From Halobacillus litoralis (GTDB lineage: Bacteria; Bacillota; Bacilli; Bacillales; Halobacillaceae): DNA of 64,000 nt. Below, in pieces: positions 32,291 through 41,706 of this stretch. Within the stretch, counting starts at the first letter, position 1. Each line of letters starts with the position of its first letter. The DNA lies in NCBI RefSeq assembly GCF_020524085.2, contig NZ_CP129016.1:1978001-2042000 (forward strand), read 5' to 3'. The translations under genes were made by a program, and so were the position numbers. The notes under the pieces are model-generated. The model worked only from the letters and a program-made list of their open reading frames with translations. It was not told the origin of the DNA and searched no databases.

Positions 32291-32321
32291 GTTAGTGAAA
32301 GAGTAGAGGGTTTAATGTGAA

Positions 32322-32352
32322 AAAAAAACCGCTGCTTAAGCAACGGTTTTTT
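32322..32352. terminator. Hairpin at the end of the 62-aa gene
   Basis: Stem AACCGCTGCTTAAGCAACGGTT flanked by A8 and T6, so it can work in both directions. Its right arm overlaps the last codons of the minus-strand gene. Confidence 0.75.
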
Positions 32353-32521
32353 CAGTAGCTGGTGTATATTTAAGTTTCTTTTCTTTAACTTCAGCGCTCA
32401 TCATTTCTGATAATTTTTCAAAAGGATATATAAATAGTGCGTAACCTGCGAATAGTACAGAGAAAACAGCCAATACAGTCAGTTCAATCGCTTTAGAGAT
32501 CATTTTCATAATTTCGATCAT
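32336..32521 (-). CDS. Small single-pass membrane peptide, unknown
   Basis: A 61-residue peptide starting MIEIMKM. It has one hydrophobic helix (IELTVLAVFSVLFAGYALFIYPF, residues about 12-34) and a charged C-terminal tail (MMSAEVKEKKLKYTPATE). A ribosome site ACAGGAGTG is immediately upstream; the exact start among GTG 32524, ATG 32521 and ATG 32509 is uncertain. I do not recognise it. A near-perfect cre sits about 45 bases upstream, so CcpA control is plausible. Confidence 0.6.
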   Translation of the reverse strand: MIEIMKMISKAIELTVLAVFSVLFAGYALFIYPFEKLSEMMSAEVKEKKLKYTPATEKTVA

Positions 32522-32563
32522 CACTCCTGTTTATTTAATAAGGCACGATATTAATGCTATATC

Positions 32564-32577
32564 AGTAAGCGCTTACA
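32564..32577 (-). promoter_or_regulatory. Candidate catabolite-responsive element (cre)
   Basis: On the minus strand TGTAAGCGCTTACT, a near-palindrome fitting the CcpA consensus TGWAARCGYTWNCW. It lies upstream of the small membrane-peptide gene. ccpA is in this window. Binding is inferred. Confidence 0.55.
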
Positions 32578-32770
32578 ACCCAACCCCCTAAACCATTCAT
32601 ATTTCGAAATTTATCGTTGATATTCATAGTGGTGTATCATTAGCTCATCCATCGTCTTATATATACGATTTAGATCAGTTTTTCCTCATATAGCAAGGAA
32701 AACGAGAAAAATTTTTATTTTTAGCAGCTTCGTGGTACCATTTTATCGATAAGAAGGAGGAATCCATTAC

Positions 32771-33415
32771 ATGCGTTTAAGAAATAAACCGTGGGCCGAT
32801 GATTTTTTAAGGGAAAATGATGAAATTGTCGTCCAACAACCGTTTGAAATGAAAGGTAAATGGAAGGAGCTATTCGATAACCAAGAACAGCCCTTGCATT
32901 TAGAAATAGGTTCAGGTAAAGGGCAGTTTATTGCTGGTATGGGGAAACAGCATCAGGATGCTAATTTTGTCGGATTGGAATTTGTAAAGAGTGTAATTGT
33001 CGGAGCTGTCAAGAAAGTACTGGCAGCTGAAACAACCAATGTCCGTATGGTTAACGAAAATGCAAAAGATCTAAGGGATTTGTTTGAAGATAACGAAGTA
33101 GATCATATTTACTTGAACTTTTCAGATCCATGGCCGAAGAATAAACATGAAAAACGTCGTTTGACTTTCCACACGTTCTTAGAACAGTATAAAGCGGTGT
33201 TGAAGGAAGAAGGACAAGTTACATTGAAGACAGATAACAAAGGGCTCTTTGAGTACTCTCTCGTAAGTTTTTCAAATTTCGGGATGATATTGGAAGATGT
33301 CTCAGTGGACTTGCATGCAGATGAAGACCTTTTAAATGTGGAGACAGAATACGAGGAGAAGTTTTCCGCAAAGGGACAGCCCATCTATCGTTGTACAGCA
33401 CGTTTCTCTCAATGA
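32771..33415 (+). CDS. trmB: tRNA (guanine-N7)-methyltransferase TrmB
   Basis: A 214-residue enzyme that makes m7G46 in tRNA. The SAM motif is LEIGSGKGQFIAGM (about residues 44-57). The family signature NFSDPWPKNKHEKRRLT (about 117-133) contains the catalytic region, and the C-terminal EEKFSAKGQPIYR is conserved. ATG 32771 follows AAGAAGGAGGAATCCATTAC. Next is ytnP after about 70 bases. Confidence 0.95.
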   Translation: MRLRNKPWADDFLRENDEIVVQQPFEMKGKWKELFDNQEQPLHLEIGSGKGQFIAGMGKQHQDANFVGLEFVKSVIVGAVKKVLAAETTNVRMVNENAKDLRDLFEDNEVDHIYLNFSDPWPKNKHEKRRLTFHTFLEQYKAVLKEEGQVTLKTDNKGLFEYSLVSFSNFGMILEDVSVDLHADEDLLNVETEYEEKFSAKGQPIYRCTARFSQ

Positions 33416-33483
33416 TACCGTTTTCATTAGCTCTAGTTATTGTGATAAACTAGAGCTATCTTTGGTATTGGGAGGAGATTTCC

Positions 33484-34464
33484 TTGGAAAACCTGAAAGT
33501 GGGACGGGCTTCATTGACATGGTTGAATGGCGGGGTGACTCATATGGATGGAGGAGCTATGTTCGGAGTGGTTCCGAAACCTTTATGGAGTAAAAAATAT
33601 CCCGTCAATGATAACAATCAAATTGAATTGAGAACAGACCCGATTTTGTTAGAGGTTGATGGGAAAAAGATGCTGATCGATTCAGGAATAGGAAATGAAA
33701 AGATGACAGATAAGCTAAAGCGGAATTTTGGGGTTTGGGAAGAATCATCTGTCGTCCGTTGTTTAGATAGCTTAAATATCAAGCCGGAAGAAATTGATGC
33801 ATTGCTTATGACACATATGCATTTCGATCATGCTTGCGGAATGACGCGGTGGGAAGAGGATCAGCTTGTTCCTACTTTTCCTAATGCCGTTATTTATACG
33901 AGCGAAGTGGAATGGAATGAAATGCGCCATCCCAACATGAGGTCAAAGAATACGTATTGGCAAGCGAACTGGGAAGCTGTTAAAGGAAAGGTACATACAT
34001 TTAAAGATTCAATGGAGGTGCTGCCTGGTTTGAAGATGATTCATACAAGCGGTCATAGTGATGGACACTCAATCATCACTTTTGAAGATGGCGATGATGT
34101 ATTCATTCATATGGCAGACCTTATGCCAACTCATGCTCACCAAAATCCACTTTGGGCGCTTGCATATGATGATTATCCTGTCACTTCTGTTCATGAGAAG
34201 AAAAAGTGGATGGAGTATGGTTATCAACGACGTGCGTGGTATGTTTTTTACCATGATGCCCTATACAGAGCTTTGAAGTTTGATGAGGAAGGCCAGATCC
34301 TGGACACAATTAAGGAAGAAGAACATCACTATCAAATAAAAAATACCCTCGGTCCCGAGGGTATTTTTGTATTTAAGCTGTCGTTTCAGCAACGTCTACA
34401 ATCGTTCCTGTTTCCGTATCGATGTAAAATTCAAATTGAGATGTTTCGCCGTCCTGGTTTTTAG
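33484..34464 (+). CDS. ytnP: Metallo-beta-lactamase-fold quorum-quenching lactonase-like YtnP (readthrough 3' end)
   Basis: The MBL-fold hydrolase motif [10 protein letters not shown] (about residue 105) is complete, with later ligands in [18 protein letters not shown] and YHDAL. B. subtilis YtnP degrades lactone signals including a streptomycete factor. The start TTG 33484 follows GGGAGGAGATTTCC. The frame runs 326 codons, about 40 more than usual. It reads through the terminator and antisense to ytzB. At 34333-34338 the sequence is CAAATA; one A fewer gives CAA TAA and a normal 285-residue end. The terminal 42 residues are therefore probably artefactual. Confidence 0.88.
   Translation: MENLKVGRASLTWLNGGVTHMDGGAMFGVVPKPLWSKKYPVNDNNQIELRTDPILLEVDGKKMLIDSGIGNEKMTDKLKRNFGVWEESSVVRCLDSLNIKPEEIDALLMTHMHFDHACGMTRWEEDQLVPTFPNAVIYTSEVEWNEMRHPNMRSKNTYWQANWEAVKGKVHTFKDSMEVLPGLKMIHTSGHSDGHSIITFEDGDDVFIHMADLMPTHAHQNPLWALAYDDYPVTSVHEKKKWMEYGYQRRAWYVFYHDALYRALKFDEEGQILDTIKEEEHHYQIKNTLGPEGIFVFKLSFQQRLQSFLFPYRCKIQIEMFRRPGF
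34337..34370. terminator. Bidirectional terminator between ytnP and ytzB
   Basis: Stem AAAAATACCCTCGG / CCGAGGGTATTTTT with T runs on both strands. Confidence 0.85.
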
Positions 34465-34690
34465 AAATCCCTCCACGGTACACATCGTAATTGATTCCGT
34501 TTTTGTTCAATTCTTCAGGCTTCATGTAAATCCAAGAGCCACTGATCGGTCCTTGCTTTTTAAAAGCTTCTTTAGCAATTTTTAATGCTTTTTCAGGAGT
34601 CACTCCTTGGCCATTACTTAATTGCTCTTTTACTACGTAGCCTGCTAATGCTCCTACACCAGCTGCTAGTGCGACTTTTTTCCAGTTCAT
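34373..34690 (-). CDS. ytzB: PepSY-domain small protein YtzB
   Basis: A 105-residue protein starting [20 protein letters not shown], a hydrophobic N-terminal anchor or signal. A PepSY-like domain follows ([13 protein letters not shown], then [17 protein letters not shown]). PepSY domains are thought to modulate proteases or bind ligands at the cell surface. ATG 34690 follows GTGAGGTGATTGGTTG. Convergent with ytnP, whose apparent 3' extension overlaps it. Confidence 0.85.
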   Translation of the reverse strand: MNWKKVALAAGVGALAGYVVKEQLSNGQGVTPEKALKIAKEAFKKQGPISGSWIYMKPEELNKNGINYDVYRGGISKNQDGETSQFEFYIDTETGTIVDVAETTA

Positions 34691-34844
34691 CAACCAATCA
34701 CCTCACAACTTATTTCTAATCTTCAGTATACTAAATATTCCCGATAAAAGGAAATCAAAACTTATAAACGTGACTCATTTGTAGAAACGTTTTCAAAATT
34801 CCGTTAAACTATGGAAAGAAGGAAAAAAAGGAGATGTACATACT

Positions 34845-35912
34845 ATGAATCAAGAAACGCAAAGTCTTTTTAAAACATTGACCGAACTTCCAGGCGCACC
34901 TGGGAATGAACACCTTGTCCGTCAGTTCATGAGGCAGGAACTTGAAAAGTACTCAGATGAGATCGTACAAGACCGTTTGGGCGGCGTTTTTGGATTGAAG
35001 AATGGAAAAGGACCTACCGTTATGGTGGCTGGTCATATGGATGAAGTAGGTTTCATGGTTACGCAAATTACGGATAACGGGATGCTTCGCTTCCAAACCC
35101 TTGGAGGGTGGTGGAATCAGGTCATGCTTGCACAGCGTGTTCAAGTCATGACGGAGAAAGGTCCTGTAGTAGGAGTGATTGGCTCTATCCCTCCACATAA
35201 CTTAACACCAGAACAACGGAAAAAGCCGATGGAAATTAAAAATATGCTCATTGACATCGGTGCAGATGACAAAGAAGACGCCAAGGAAATCGGAATAAAG
35301 CCCGGTCAGCCGATTGTACCCATTTGTCCATTTACTCCGATGGCTAACGAAAAGAAAGTCCTTGCTAAGGCTTGGGACAACCGCTATGGCTGCGGCCTTT
35401 CCATTGAGCTCTTGAAAGAGTTGCAAGGAGAAAACGTTCCAAACAAACTATATTCAGGTGCTACGGTTCAAGAAGAAGTTGGACTTCGGGGAGCACAGGT
35501 TGCGGCAAATATGATTCAACCAGACATTTTTTATGCTTTAGATGCGTCTCCTGCCAATGATATGAGTGGGGACAAGAAGGAGTTTGGCCAGTTGGGTAAA
35601 GGGGCACTTCTAAGAATCCTAGACCGTTCGATGGTTACGCATAGAGGGATTCGTGAATTTATTCTAGATACTGCTGAAACCAACAATATTCCTTATCAGT
35701 ATTTTGTTTCTCAAGGAGGAACAGATGCAGGAAGAGTTCATATGGCGAACGATGGGGTACCATCCGCGGTTGTTGGTGTATGTTCCCGTTACATCCATAC
35801 ATCATCCTCCATTATTCATGTGGATGACTATGCTGCAGCGAAAGAACTACTGATCAAGCTTGTAAAAACAACAGACCAAAACACAGTGGATCAGATCAGA
35901 AGAAACGTGTAA
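34845..35912 (+). CDS. ytoP: M42 family aminopeptidase YtoP
   Basis: A 355-residue di-metal aminopeptidase of the glutamyl/deblocking aminopeptidase-endoglucanase group. Metal and catalytic motifs: [31 protein letters not shown] (catalytic Glu pair), [10 protein letters not shown], and [13 protein letters not shown]-terminal His occurs in [15 protein letters not shown] 34845 follows AAAAAAGGAGATGTAC. Monocistronic or leading the DUF84 gene. Confidence 0.92.
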   Translation: MNQETQSLFKTLTELPGAPGNEHLVRQFMRQELEKYSDEIVQDRLGGVFGLKNGKGPTVMVAGHMDEVGFMVTQITDNGMLRFQTLGGWWNQVMLAQRVQVMTEKGPVVGVIGSIPPHNLTPEQRKKPMEIKNMLIDIGADDKEDAKEIGIKPGQPIVPICPFTPMANEKKVLAKAWDNRYGCGLSIELLKELQGENVPNKLYSGATVQEEVGLRGAQVAANMIQPDIFYALDASPANDMSGDKKEFGQLGKGALLRILDRSMVTHRGIREFILDTAETNNIPYQYFVSQGGTDAGRVHMANDGVPSAVVGVCSRYIHTSSSIIHVDDYAAAKELLIKLVKTTDQNTVDQIRRNV

Positions 35913-36058
35913 TGGGGTAAAATAAGTCATCCCAGCTGATTTCAGCCAGCGTGACTTTATGCTAAAATTGGTGAACAGGTCCCATTAATCTTGTATGAAG
36001 TCCTCGATCAAGAGAAATAATGGCAATAAACGGCTAGAGAAGGAGAAAGGTGCTCGCT

Positions 36059-36562
36059 ATGCTGAAAATTTATGTGGGATCCAAAAACCCTACTAAAATT
36101 GAATCCGTAAAAGGTGTATTTCCGGAGATGGAAGTCATCGGTATGGAAGTAGAATCGAAGGTTGCAGCTCAACCTTTTTCTGATGAAGAGACATTAGAAG
36201 GGGCAATCAACCGTGCAAGGGAATGTGCATCGCAAAACAAAGCCAATATAGGAATTGGACTTGAAGGTGGGGTCATGGAGATTGAAGATGATCTCTACCT
36301 ATGTAATTGGGGCGCACTAGTAGACGGTAAAGAGAACATATACACCGCGAGTGGTGCTCGTATCCCCCTTCCTGATGAAATTAAAGCAGGTTTGGAAAAG
36401 GGGAAAGAGCTTGGAGAAGTCATGGATGAATTTACGGATAAACATGATGTAAGAAAAAACGAAGGGGCCATCGGTATTTTTACGAATGGTGTCATTCACA
36501 GGGAAGAAATGTTCACCCATATAGTAAAATTATTAAAAGGGCAGTGGTCCTACGATCAATAA
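36059..36562 (+). CDS. DUF84 family inosine/xanthosine triphosphatase-like protein
   Basis: About 167 residues. The opening LKIYVGSKNPTKIESVKGVF and the motif IGIGLEGGVMEIEDDLYLCNW match the DUF84/YjjX fold, related to ITPase enzymes that clear non-canonical purine triphosphates. The acidic FSDEETLEGAINRA region is also typical. ATG 36059 is preceded by AAAGGTGCTCGCT and by AAGGAG further up; GTG 36050 is an alternative start. Confidence 0.85.
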   Translation: MLKIYVGSKNPTKIESVKGVFPEMEVIGMEVESKVAAQPFSDEETLEGAINRARECASQNKANIGIGLEGGVMEIEDDLYLCNWGALVDGKENIYTASGARIPLPDEIKAGLEKGKELGEVMDEFTDKHDVRKNEGAIGIFTNGVIHREEMFTHIVKLLKGQWSYDQ

Positions 36563-36603
36563 GAAAAGGATGCATCTAGTTAAGATGCATCCTTTTCTTA
36601 TGT
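36561..36603 (+). terminator. Terminator of the DUF84 gene
   Basis: Stem AAGAAAAGGATGCATCT / AGATGCATCCTTTTCTT. Confidence 0.85.
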
Positions 36604-36622
36604 CCAAGAGTTTATAGTATAT

Positions 36623-36770
36623 AAGCTCCCTATTCATGAAGACTCAGTTTTGAGGTTTCCGGGGTTCGTTTGTCATATATAGCGTTAGGGGTGGTTGGAA
36701 AGCGAGTTATTCCCCGCAGCCCCTTCCACTCCATAAATATCTCGAAATTAAATATTCAACAACCCTGCCA
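36623..36770 (-). repeat. MITE-like repeat, copy 5 (short, - orientation)
   Basis: Left end AAGCTCCCTATTCATGAAGACTCAG is the 'GGGAGC' end in reverse; right end ATCTCGAAATTAAATATTCAACAACCCTGCCA is the 'TGGCAGG' end. Only about 148 bases remain, with fragments GGGGTTCGTTTGTC and GGGGTGGTTGGAAAGCGAG inside. The two arms of the palindrome appear to have been joined by deletion. Confidence 0.65.
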
Positions 36771-36795
36771 TATACTTTAATTACTTATTTAAGGC

Positions 36796-37236
36796 TTATT
36801 CGTATAGGTAGGAGAGGACGTCAAGCGCTTGTTCTAGAGTCTCAACGGTTACATCAGCCTGGTTGGATAATTCTTTGAGTGGATGAACAAGAGATTCAGG
36901 TCTTACTAAAATTAACGGCTTTCCTGCCTGGAGAGCAGCACCTGCATCCATTGCTGTATTCCACTGTTTGTAAGATTCACCGAAATAGGCAATGACGGCG
37001 TCAGATTTTTGGAGCAAGACTCGAGTTCTGAAATTATTTATGCTGGATGCAGCATCATCACGATACACTTTATTTGGCTGTTCACCCAGAATCTTCTCCC
37101 CGATATCATCAGAGAGTGCATGATTCTCCTGAGGACTTACAAAGTGAATGGGTAGCTTTTCTTTTTCTGCTTTTTTCCTTATCTCGTTTCGCCAATCATC
37201 ATGAATTTGACCTGCTAGATAAACGGTTAATTCCAT
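36796..37236 (-). CDS. ytoQ: YtoQ family protein
   Basis: A 146-residue soluble protein of the YtoQ family, related to nucleoside 2-deoxyribosyltransferase-like folds. Visible features: MELTVYLAGQIHDDWR, FVSPQENHALSDDIGEK, a VIAYFGESYKQWNTAMDAG segment typical of the fold, and ILVRPESLVHPL. Activity has not been assigned. ATG 37236 is preceded by AAGGAGGAAGCACTA. Monocistronic. Confidence 0.88.
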   Translation of the reverse strand: MELTVYLAGQIHDDWRNEIRKKAEKEKLPIHFVSPQENHALSDDIGEKILGEQPNKVYRDDAASSINNFRTRVLLQKSDAVIAYFGESYKQWNTAMDAGAALQAGKPLILVRPESLVHPLKELSNQADVTVETLEQALDVLSYLYE

Positions 37237-37282
37237 TAGTGCTTCCTCCTTAAATTTCCCTTTTCTTTAGTATGAAAGATGT

Positions 37283-37320
37283 GAAAAAAGAAGTCCAGCA
37301 AAGGAGCTTTTGCTGGACTT
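37283..37320 (-). terminator. Terminator of the chemoreceptor gene
   Basis: Stem AAGTCCAGCAAA / TTTGCTGGACTT with a T6 run on the minus strand. Confidence 0.8.
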
Positions 37321-37328
37321 CCTTGTAG

Positions 37329-39476
37329 TTATGATGATAGCCTTTCCTCTTCATGGATAGGTTCTACTTTCTGAATAGATTCCGCGTTTGATTGTTCTTC
37401 AATGTTTCTCGTTTCTAATTGGTCTTCTGCTTCATCAAAAGCTTCATCAGTGTCGATTCCTTCCTGATGATCCTCTATGTTTTCTTCTGTTGGTTGATTT
37501 TCATTAATGTGGAACTGGCTGATTTCAGCAGATAGTTCTTGAGAAAGTCCTTGAAGGTCAGTAGCTGAATGGTGAACTTTTTCAATGGATGTTAATTGAT
37601 TTTCACTAGATGCTGCGACTTCCTCTGCTGTAGCTACTGCTTCTTCAGAAATGATACTAATACTTTGCAATCTTTCTTTCACTTCTTCATTTACACGATC
37701 CACGCCTTCAACGGCTTCATTTACTTCTTGAATTTGTTCATTCATAGATTGTACATAGGAGGCGATCCGATCAAAAGCATCCCTAGTCTGTGTGACTGCT
37801 TGATCCTGAGAGGATTGAAAATGTTTAAATTTCTCTGCTTCATCAGAAAGGGTGGTCATCTGGTTAGACATGGTAGCTACCATGTCTTGAATGCTGCCTG
37901 CTTCCTGTTTCGAACGCTCTGCCAATTTTCTTACTTCATCGGCAACGACGGCAAATCCTTTTCCTGCTTCGCCAGCCCGGGCTGATTCAATAGCAGCGTT
38001 TAAAGCTAAGAGATTTGTACTGTCTGCGATACCTTCAATGGTTGTAACCACTTTATTAACTTCTTCAGATTTTCTTGATGCATTTTGAACTTCCTGTGTC
38101 ATATGTGAGGCAAGTTCGATAAAGTCTCTGGAAGTCTTTTCTAATTCAGCGACTGTTTGTAAACCGGCACGTCCTTCTGTTTCTGCTTCCATCAGGTTCG
38201 ATTCGATCGTTCCCGTGGCTTTTTTTGTATCTGTGATAGCTTCTGTTACTTGCTGGATGAATTGATGAGTTTCATCAATCTTTTGAGCTTGATCCTGAGA
38301 TCCAGCAGCTACCTGACTAATCGCTTCGTTCACTTCTTCTGCTTGATTTGTTGTTTGATCAGAAATAGATGCCAGACTTTCAGAAGATGTATTAAGGACA
38401 CCCGTTGCTTCAAGCACTTTACGTACAGATTGTTCCATTCTGTTAGCCATATGGTTGAACTGTAAACCAAGCTCAGCCATCTCGTCTTTGGAAGTCAAAT
38501 CCACACGATGAGATAGATCCCCATCACCAATAATCGTCGCACTTTCCTTAAGACTGTCGATGGATTTTTTAATAGAACGAATTAAGATGAATCCAGTGGT
38601 CAAGATCACTAGTAAAATGATTCCGCCGATAATAGCGAGTAATGTTGTAAGCCATTGCTGCCGCTGTTTCTGATCTTCAAGCATGGCTGCGTTTAATTCA
38701 TTTGCTGTTGACATGACAAGATCGACTTGACTGGAAACATCTCCTGCAATACCTTCAAATGTTTTGCGGATGGCGTTGGCCTGTGAGAAGGTACTATCCA
38801 TGGAGTTTATAGTTTGTTCATATTTTAAAAGGTTCCGGCTTAAGGTGGAAGACTGGTTGTCATCCAAATTCATTTCTTTAATCGTATCTTTGAAATTTTG
38901 AGAGCTGGCTTTAAATGCGGATAATTGCTCGGAGTTTGGCTCGTTAATGTAATTTCGTTCGCTCACCTTCATGGCGAGCAAAGAATTTTTTAATGGTTCA
39001 CTATTTACAGACTCAATGACATCATTGAAATTTTCATAAGATGTTTGAATGTGTTGGTGCATCCCTTCATCTTCATTAAATCCTACCAACTTATACATAT
39101 TGACCAATGGACCTAATTCTTCTTCATATTGAGATGCTTTCTTAGTGATTTCGTTGAACTGACTTTCGATTTTAGGATAACTTTTATACGTACTAGCAAA
39201 GTTAGTGGCTGTCTCTTTTACTGATTGGATAGCGGTTGCTGCCGCCTCCCCTTGCTCAGCGCTCGGGTTATGAAAGAACTTTTGCTGCTCAATCAACGTT
39301 TTAGACATTAAGTAATTAATTTTTTGACTATCAGCGAGTGACTGTTGTACCTCTTTCGTTCGTTGTGCCATCTCTTTTTGTTCTTGGGAAAAATATGTAG
39401 AAAAACCAAAGATAGCAAAAATCCCAACCACCGCCACGATTAACAGAAAACGCATTCGACCTCTAATTGACTTCAT
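37329..39476 (-). CDS. Methyl-accepting chemotaxis protein
   Basis: A 715-residue transmembrane receptor. TM1 is [20 protein letters not shown] (about 11-30). A long, mainly helical extracellular sensor of about 240 residues follows. TM2 is [20 protein letters not shown] (about 275-298), then HAMP and the coiled-coil signalling domain. The tip is [20 protein letters not shown] with [16 protein letters not shown]. The C-terminal 60 residues are strongly acidic and probably disordered. No methyl-transfer pentapeptide is seen. Ligand unknown. AAAAGGAGGGGTCGA precedes ATG 39476. Confidence 0.93.
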   Translation of the reverse strand: MKSIRGRMRFLLIVAVVGIFAIFGFSTYFSQEQKEMAQRTKEVQQSLADSQKINYLMSKTLIEQQKFFHNPSAEQGEAAATAIQSVKETATNFASTYKSYPKIESQFNEITKKASQYEEELGPLVNMYKLVGFNEDEGMHQHIQTSYENFNDVIESVNSEPLKNSLLAMKVSERNYINEPNSEQLSAFKASSQNFKDTIKEMNLDDNQSSTLSRNLLKYEQTINSMDSTFSQANAIRKTFEGIAGDVSSQVDLVMSTANELNAAMLEDQKQRQQWLTTLLAIIGGIILLVILTTGFILIRSIKKSIDSLKESATIIGDGDLSHRVDLTSKDEMAELGLQFNHMANRMEQSVRKVLEATGVLNTSSESLASISDQTTNQAEEVNEAISQVAAGSQDQAQKIDETHQFIQQVTEAITDTKKATGTIESNLMEAETEGRAGLQTVAELEKTSRDFIELASHMTQEVQNASRKSEEVNKVVTTIEGIADSTNLLALNAAIESARAGEAGKGFAVVADEVRKLAERSKQEAGSIQDMVATMSNQMTTLSDEAEKFKHFQSSQDQAVTQTRDAFDRIASYVQSMNEQIQEVNEAVEGVDRVNEEVKERLQSISIISEEAVATAEEVAASSENQLTSIEKVHHSATDLQGLSQELSAEISQFHINENQPTEENIEDHQEGIDTDEAFDEAEDQLETRNIEEQSNAESIQKVEPIHEEERLSS

Positions 39477-39523
39477 TCGACCCCTCCTTTTAAAATTTCA
39501 CAAATTTCTCTATATACTGATTA

Positions 39524-39552
39524 ATTATAGATCTTTTTATCTAGTAAAACAA
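39524..39552 (-). promoter_or_regulatory. Candidate promoter of the chemoreceptor gene
   Basis: TTGTTT, 17 bases, TATAAT on the minus strand. I do not see the sigma-D pattern usual for chemotaxis genes. Confidence 0.45.
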
Positions 39553-39667
39553 TAGGAGGAACACGCGATAGAGGGGGCCTTTTGGCTTATATTGATGAGT
39601 GTAAGTGTATTTACACCTGTTTAAAATGGGTGTATGATAGTTTTGGTTAAATTCAGGAGGTTGAGCA

Positions 39668-40675
39668 ATGCTTACATTTTTAAAAAGAAAAGGAGTCCAA
39701 CTGTCCTTTCAGGCTTATTTTGTCACCGCATTAAGCTACATGGCATTAGGGCTGTTTTCTTCATTGATTATTGGATTAATTATTAAAACGATTGGCGAGC
39801 AGACAGATATCATCGTTCTTTCTGAATCATTCATCGAGATGGGTACTTTTGCAATGGACACGAAAATATGGGGCGGAGCGATTGGAGCTGCAATTGCATA
39901 TGGTCTTAAAGCACCTCCGCTTGTGATTTTTGCAGCTTTATTCAGTGGAGCCGCCGGGGCAGAGCTGGGTGGTCCTGCTGGAAGTTATATCGCAGCCTTA
40001 TTAGCGACCGAATTCGGAAAAATCGTCAGTAAAGAAACAAAAATTGATATCATATTGACTCCCTTTGTTACGATTATTGTGGGTTATTGTGTAGCAGCAG
40101 CGATCGGGGCTCCGATCGGACGTTTTATGACAGGCCTAGGGAGCATTATTAACTGGGCAACACAACAGCAGCCAATCATCATGGGAGCTCTTGTAGCTGT
40201 TTTAATGGGGATTGCTTTGACAGCACCTATATCCAGCCTGGCTATTGCTTTGATGCTCTCTTTAGAAGGTGTGGCAGCAGGAGCAGCCACCGTAGGATGT
40301 GCAGCACAGATGATTGGTTTTGCCACTATCAGTTACAAAGATAACGGGTTTGGAGGAGCTCTCGCTCAAGGGATCGGAACATCCATGCTTCAAATTGCGA
40401 ACGTGGTGAAAAAACCTCTTATCATTCTTCCTCCAACCATAGCAGGAGCTGTTCTGGCTCCTATTGCAACCGTTTGGTTAAGTGTAGAAAACAATGCCGC
40501 GGGGTCAGGGATGGGGACAAGCGGATTTGTCGGCCAAATTATGACATTTGAGTCTATGGGTTTCTCCTGGGAAATCTTCTGGATCATCATCAGTTTTCAT
40601 TTTATAGGCCCAGCCTTGATCAGCTATCTGGTAGCGTTTTGGTTTCGCAGGAAAGGTTGGATCCAACCCAGGTGA
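39668..40675 (+). CDS. PTS-type EIIC membrane protein (PTS_EIIC_2 family)
   Basis: A 335-residue membrane protein with about nine or ten helices, rich in Gly and Ala. The start KRKGVQLSFQAYFVTALSYM and the block GAAGAELGGPAGSYIAALLA are typical of the PTS_EIIC_2 family. No EIIA or EIIB domain or gene is nearby, so sugar transport by the phosphotransferase system is unproven. ATG 39668 follows CAGGAGGTTGAGC. Confidence 0.85.
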   Translation: MLTFLKRKGVQLSFQAYFVTALSYMALGLFSSLIIGLIIKTIGEQTDIIVLSESFIEMGTFAMDTKIWGGAIGAAIAYGLKAPPLVIFAALFSGAAGAELGGPAGSYIAALLATEFGKIVSKETKIDIILTPFVTIIVGYCVAAAIGAPIGRFMTGLGSIINWATQQQPIIMGALVAVLMGIALTAPISSLAIALMLSLEGVAAGAATVGCAAQMIGFATISYKDNGFGGALAQGIGTSMLQIANVVKKPLIILPPTIAGAVLAPIATVWLSVENNAAGSGMGTSGFVGQIMTFESMGFSWEIFWIIISFHFIGPALISYLVAFWFRRKGWIQPR

Positions 40676-40731
40676 TATGATTATTCAATACGATTGATGG
40701 TGTGCTAGAATAACGTTGGAGGTGACCTGAA

Positions 40732-41049
40732 ATGATTACATTAGAATCAGATCAACAAATGAAAGAACTTCAAAATAATGAATCTGTCATTTTCTTATTC
40801 TCTGCAGACTGGTGTCCAGATTGCAGGGTGATTGAACCATTCCTTCCGGAGTTGGAGGAGAAGTACACAGCTTGGAAATTCGTATATGTCGATCGTGATC
40901 AATTCATCCACATCTGCGCAGAAAACGATGTTTTCGGTATTCCGAGTTTTCTCGCTTTCAAAGGTGGAGAAGAAGTCGGCCGTTTTGTCAGTAAAGACCG
41001 AAAAACAAAAGAGCAGATCGAAGAATTTATCAACAAACTTGACCAATAA
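40732..41049 (+). CDS. ytpP: Thioredoxin-like protein YtpP
   Basis: A 105-residue thioredoxin fold with the active site FSADWCPDCRV (WCPDC) at about residue 27-31 and the cis-Pro region VFGIPSFLAF. Likely a thiol-disulfide reductase; in bacillithiol-containing Firmicutes YtpP is linked with de-bacillithiolation. ATG 40732 follows TTGGAGGTGACCTGAA. Its terminator separates it from ytpQ, unlike a single ytpPQR operon. Confidence 0.92.
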   Translation: MITLESDQQMKELQNNESVIFLFSADWCPDCRVIEPFLPELEEKYTAWKFVYVDRDQFIHICAENDVFGIPSFLAFKGGEEVGRFVSKDRKTKEQIEEFINKLDQ

Positions 41050-41053
41050 AAGA

Positions 41054-41090
41054 AACAGACCGTGCGAAAGCGCGGTCTGTTTTTTATTCA
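41054..41090 (+). terminator. Terminator of ytpP
   Basis: Stem AACAGACCGTGC / GCGCGGTCTGTT, loop GAAA, T6 run. Confidence 0.85.
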
Positions 41091-41108
41091 ATCTAATTTC
41101 ATTACTAA

Positions 41109-41590
41109 AGCTCCCTTTTCTTGAAGACTCAGTTTCGAGACGAGTGTGTGGTTCTGGGGCTCCGGGCAAAGGTTCGCTTTCCATGGGGCGGGCGGTGAGC
41201 CTCCTCAGGCTACGCCTTCCGGGGTCTCACCTGTCCCACTCGTCCCATAGGAGTCTCACCGTTCCCCTCCGCCCCTTTACCATGGAAGATTCTCGAAACC
41301 ACTTCTAAAAGGTTAGTTCGTATGATTGAGAGAAGTAGATCATACGAACCCTCCTTAGTACTTAACAGCCTGATCCAGAGCGCTATATATCTCTAACATT
41401 TGGATAATGGAAGATCCTCCACTTTGGTACAAGGCGTTCGTTTATCTCTTCTTCGAATGGGGTGGTTGGGAAGCTGCGAGTCTCCCGCAGGAAAGCGAGT
41501 AGCTTCCCAGTCCCCCCTGGCGCTTAACCCGGGCAAAGAACCCTGAAAACATCTTGAAACTAAGTTTTCCACAATCCTGCCAGATAGTTG
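41109..41590 (-). repeat. MITE-like composite repeat, copy 6 (- orientation)
   Basis: Left end AGCTCCCTTTTCTT then GAAGACTCAGTTTCGAGA (41123-41140), which is the 'GGGAGC' end inverted. Right end CTTGAAACTAAGTTTTCC (near 41553-41570) then ACAATCCTGCCAG. Two internal palindromes appear: 41165-41285 (GGCGGTGAGCCTCCTCAGGC) and 41455-41520 (GGGGTGGTTGGGAAGC). Same module content as copy 2. It lies between ytpP and ytpQ. Confidence 0.8.
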
Positions 41591-41706
41591 AATAGCGTTG
41601 TGCTTTTGTTATGTAGGGGGAAATGTGTATAATAGAAAACGATGTAGTTTGAAGAAACGAAAATAGTAAACAAATTCTTTCTTCCCATAATAAAGGAGGA
41701 AAAAAG

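Noticed and set aside
37329..39476. Sigma-D promoter for the chemoreceptor
   Set aside because: No TAAA-N14-16-GCCGATAT-like sequence was found upstream; only a sigma-A-like site is present.
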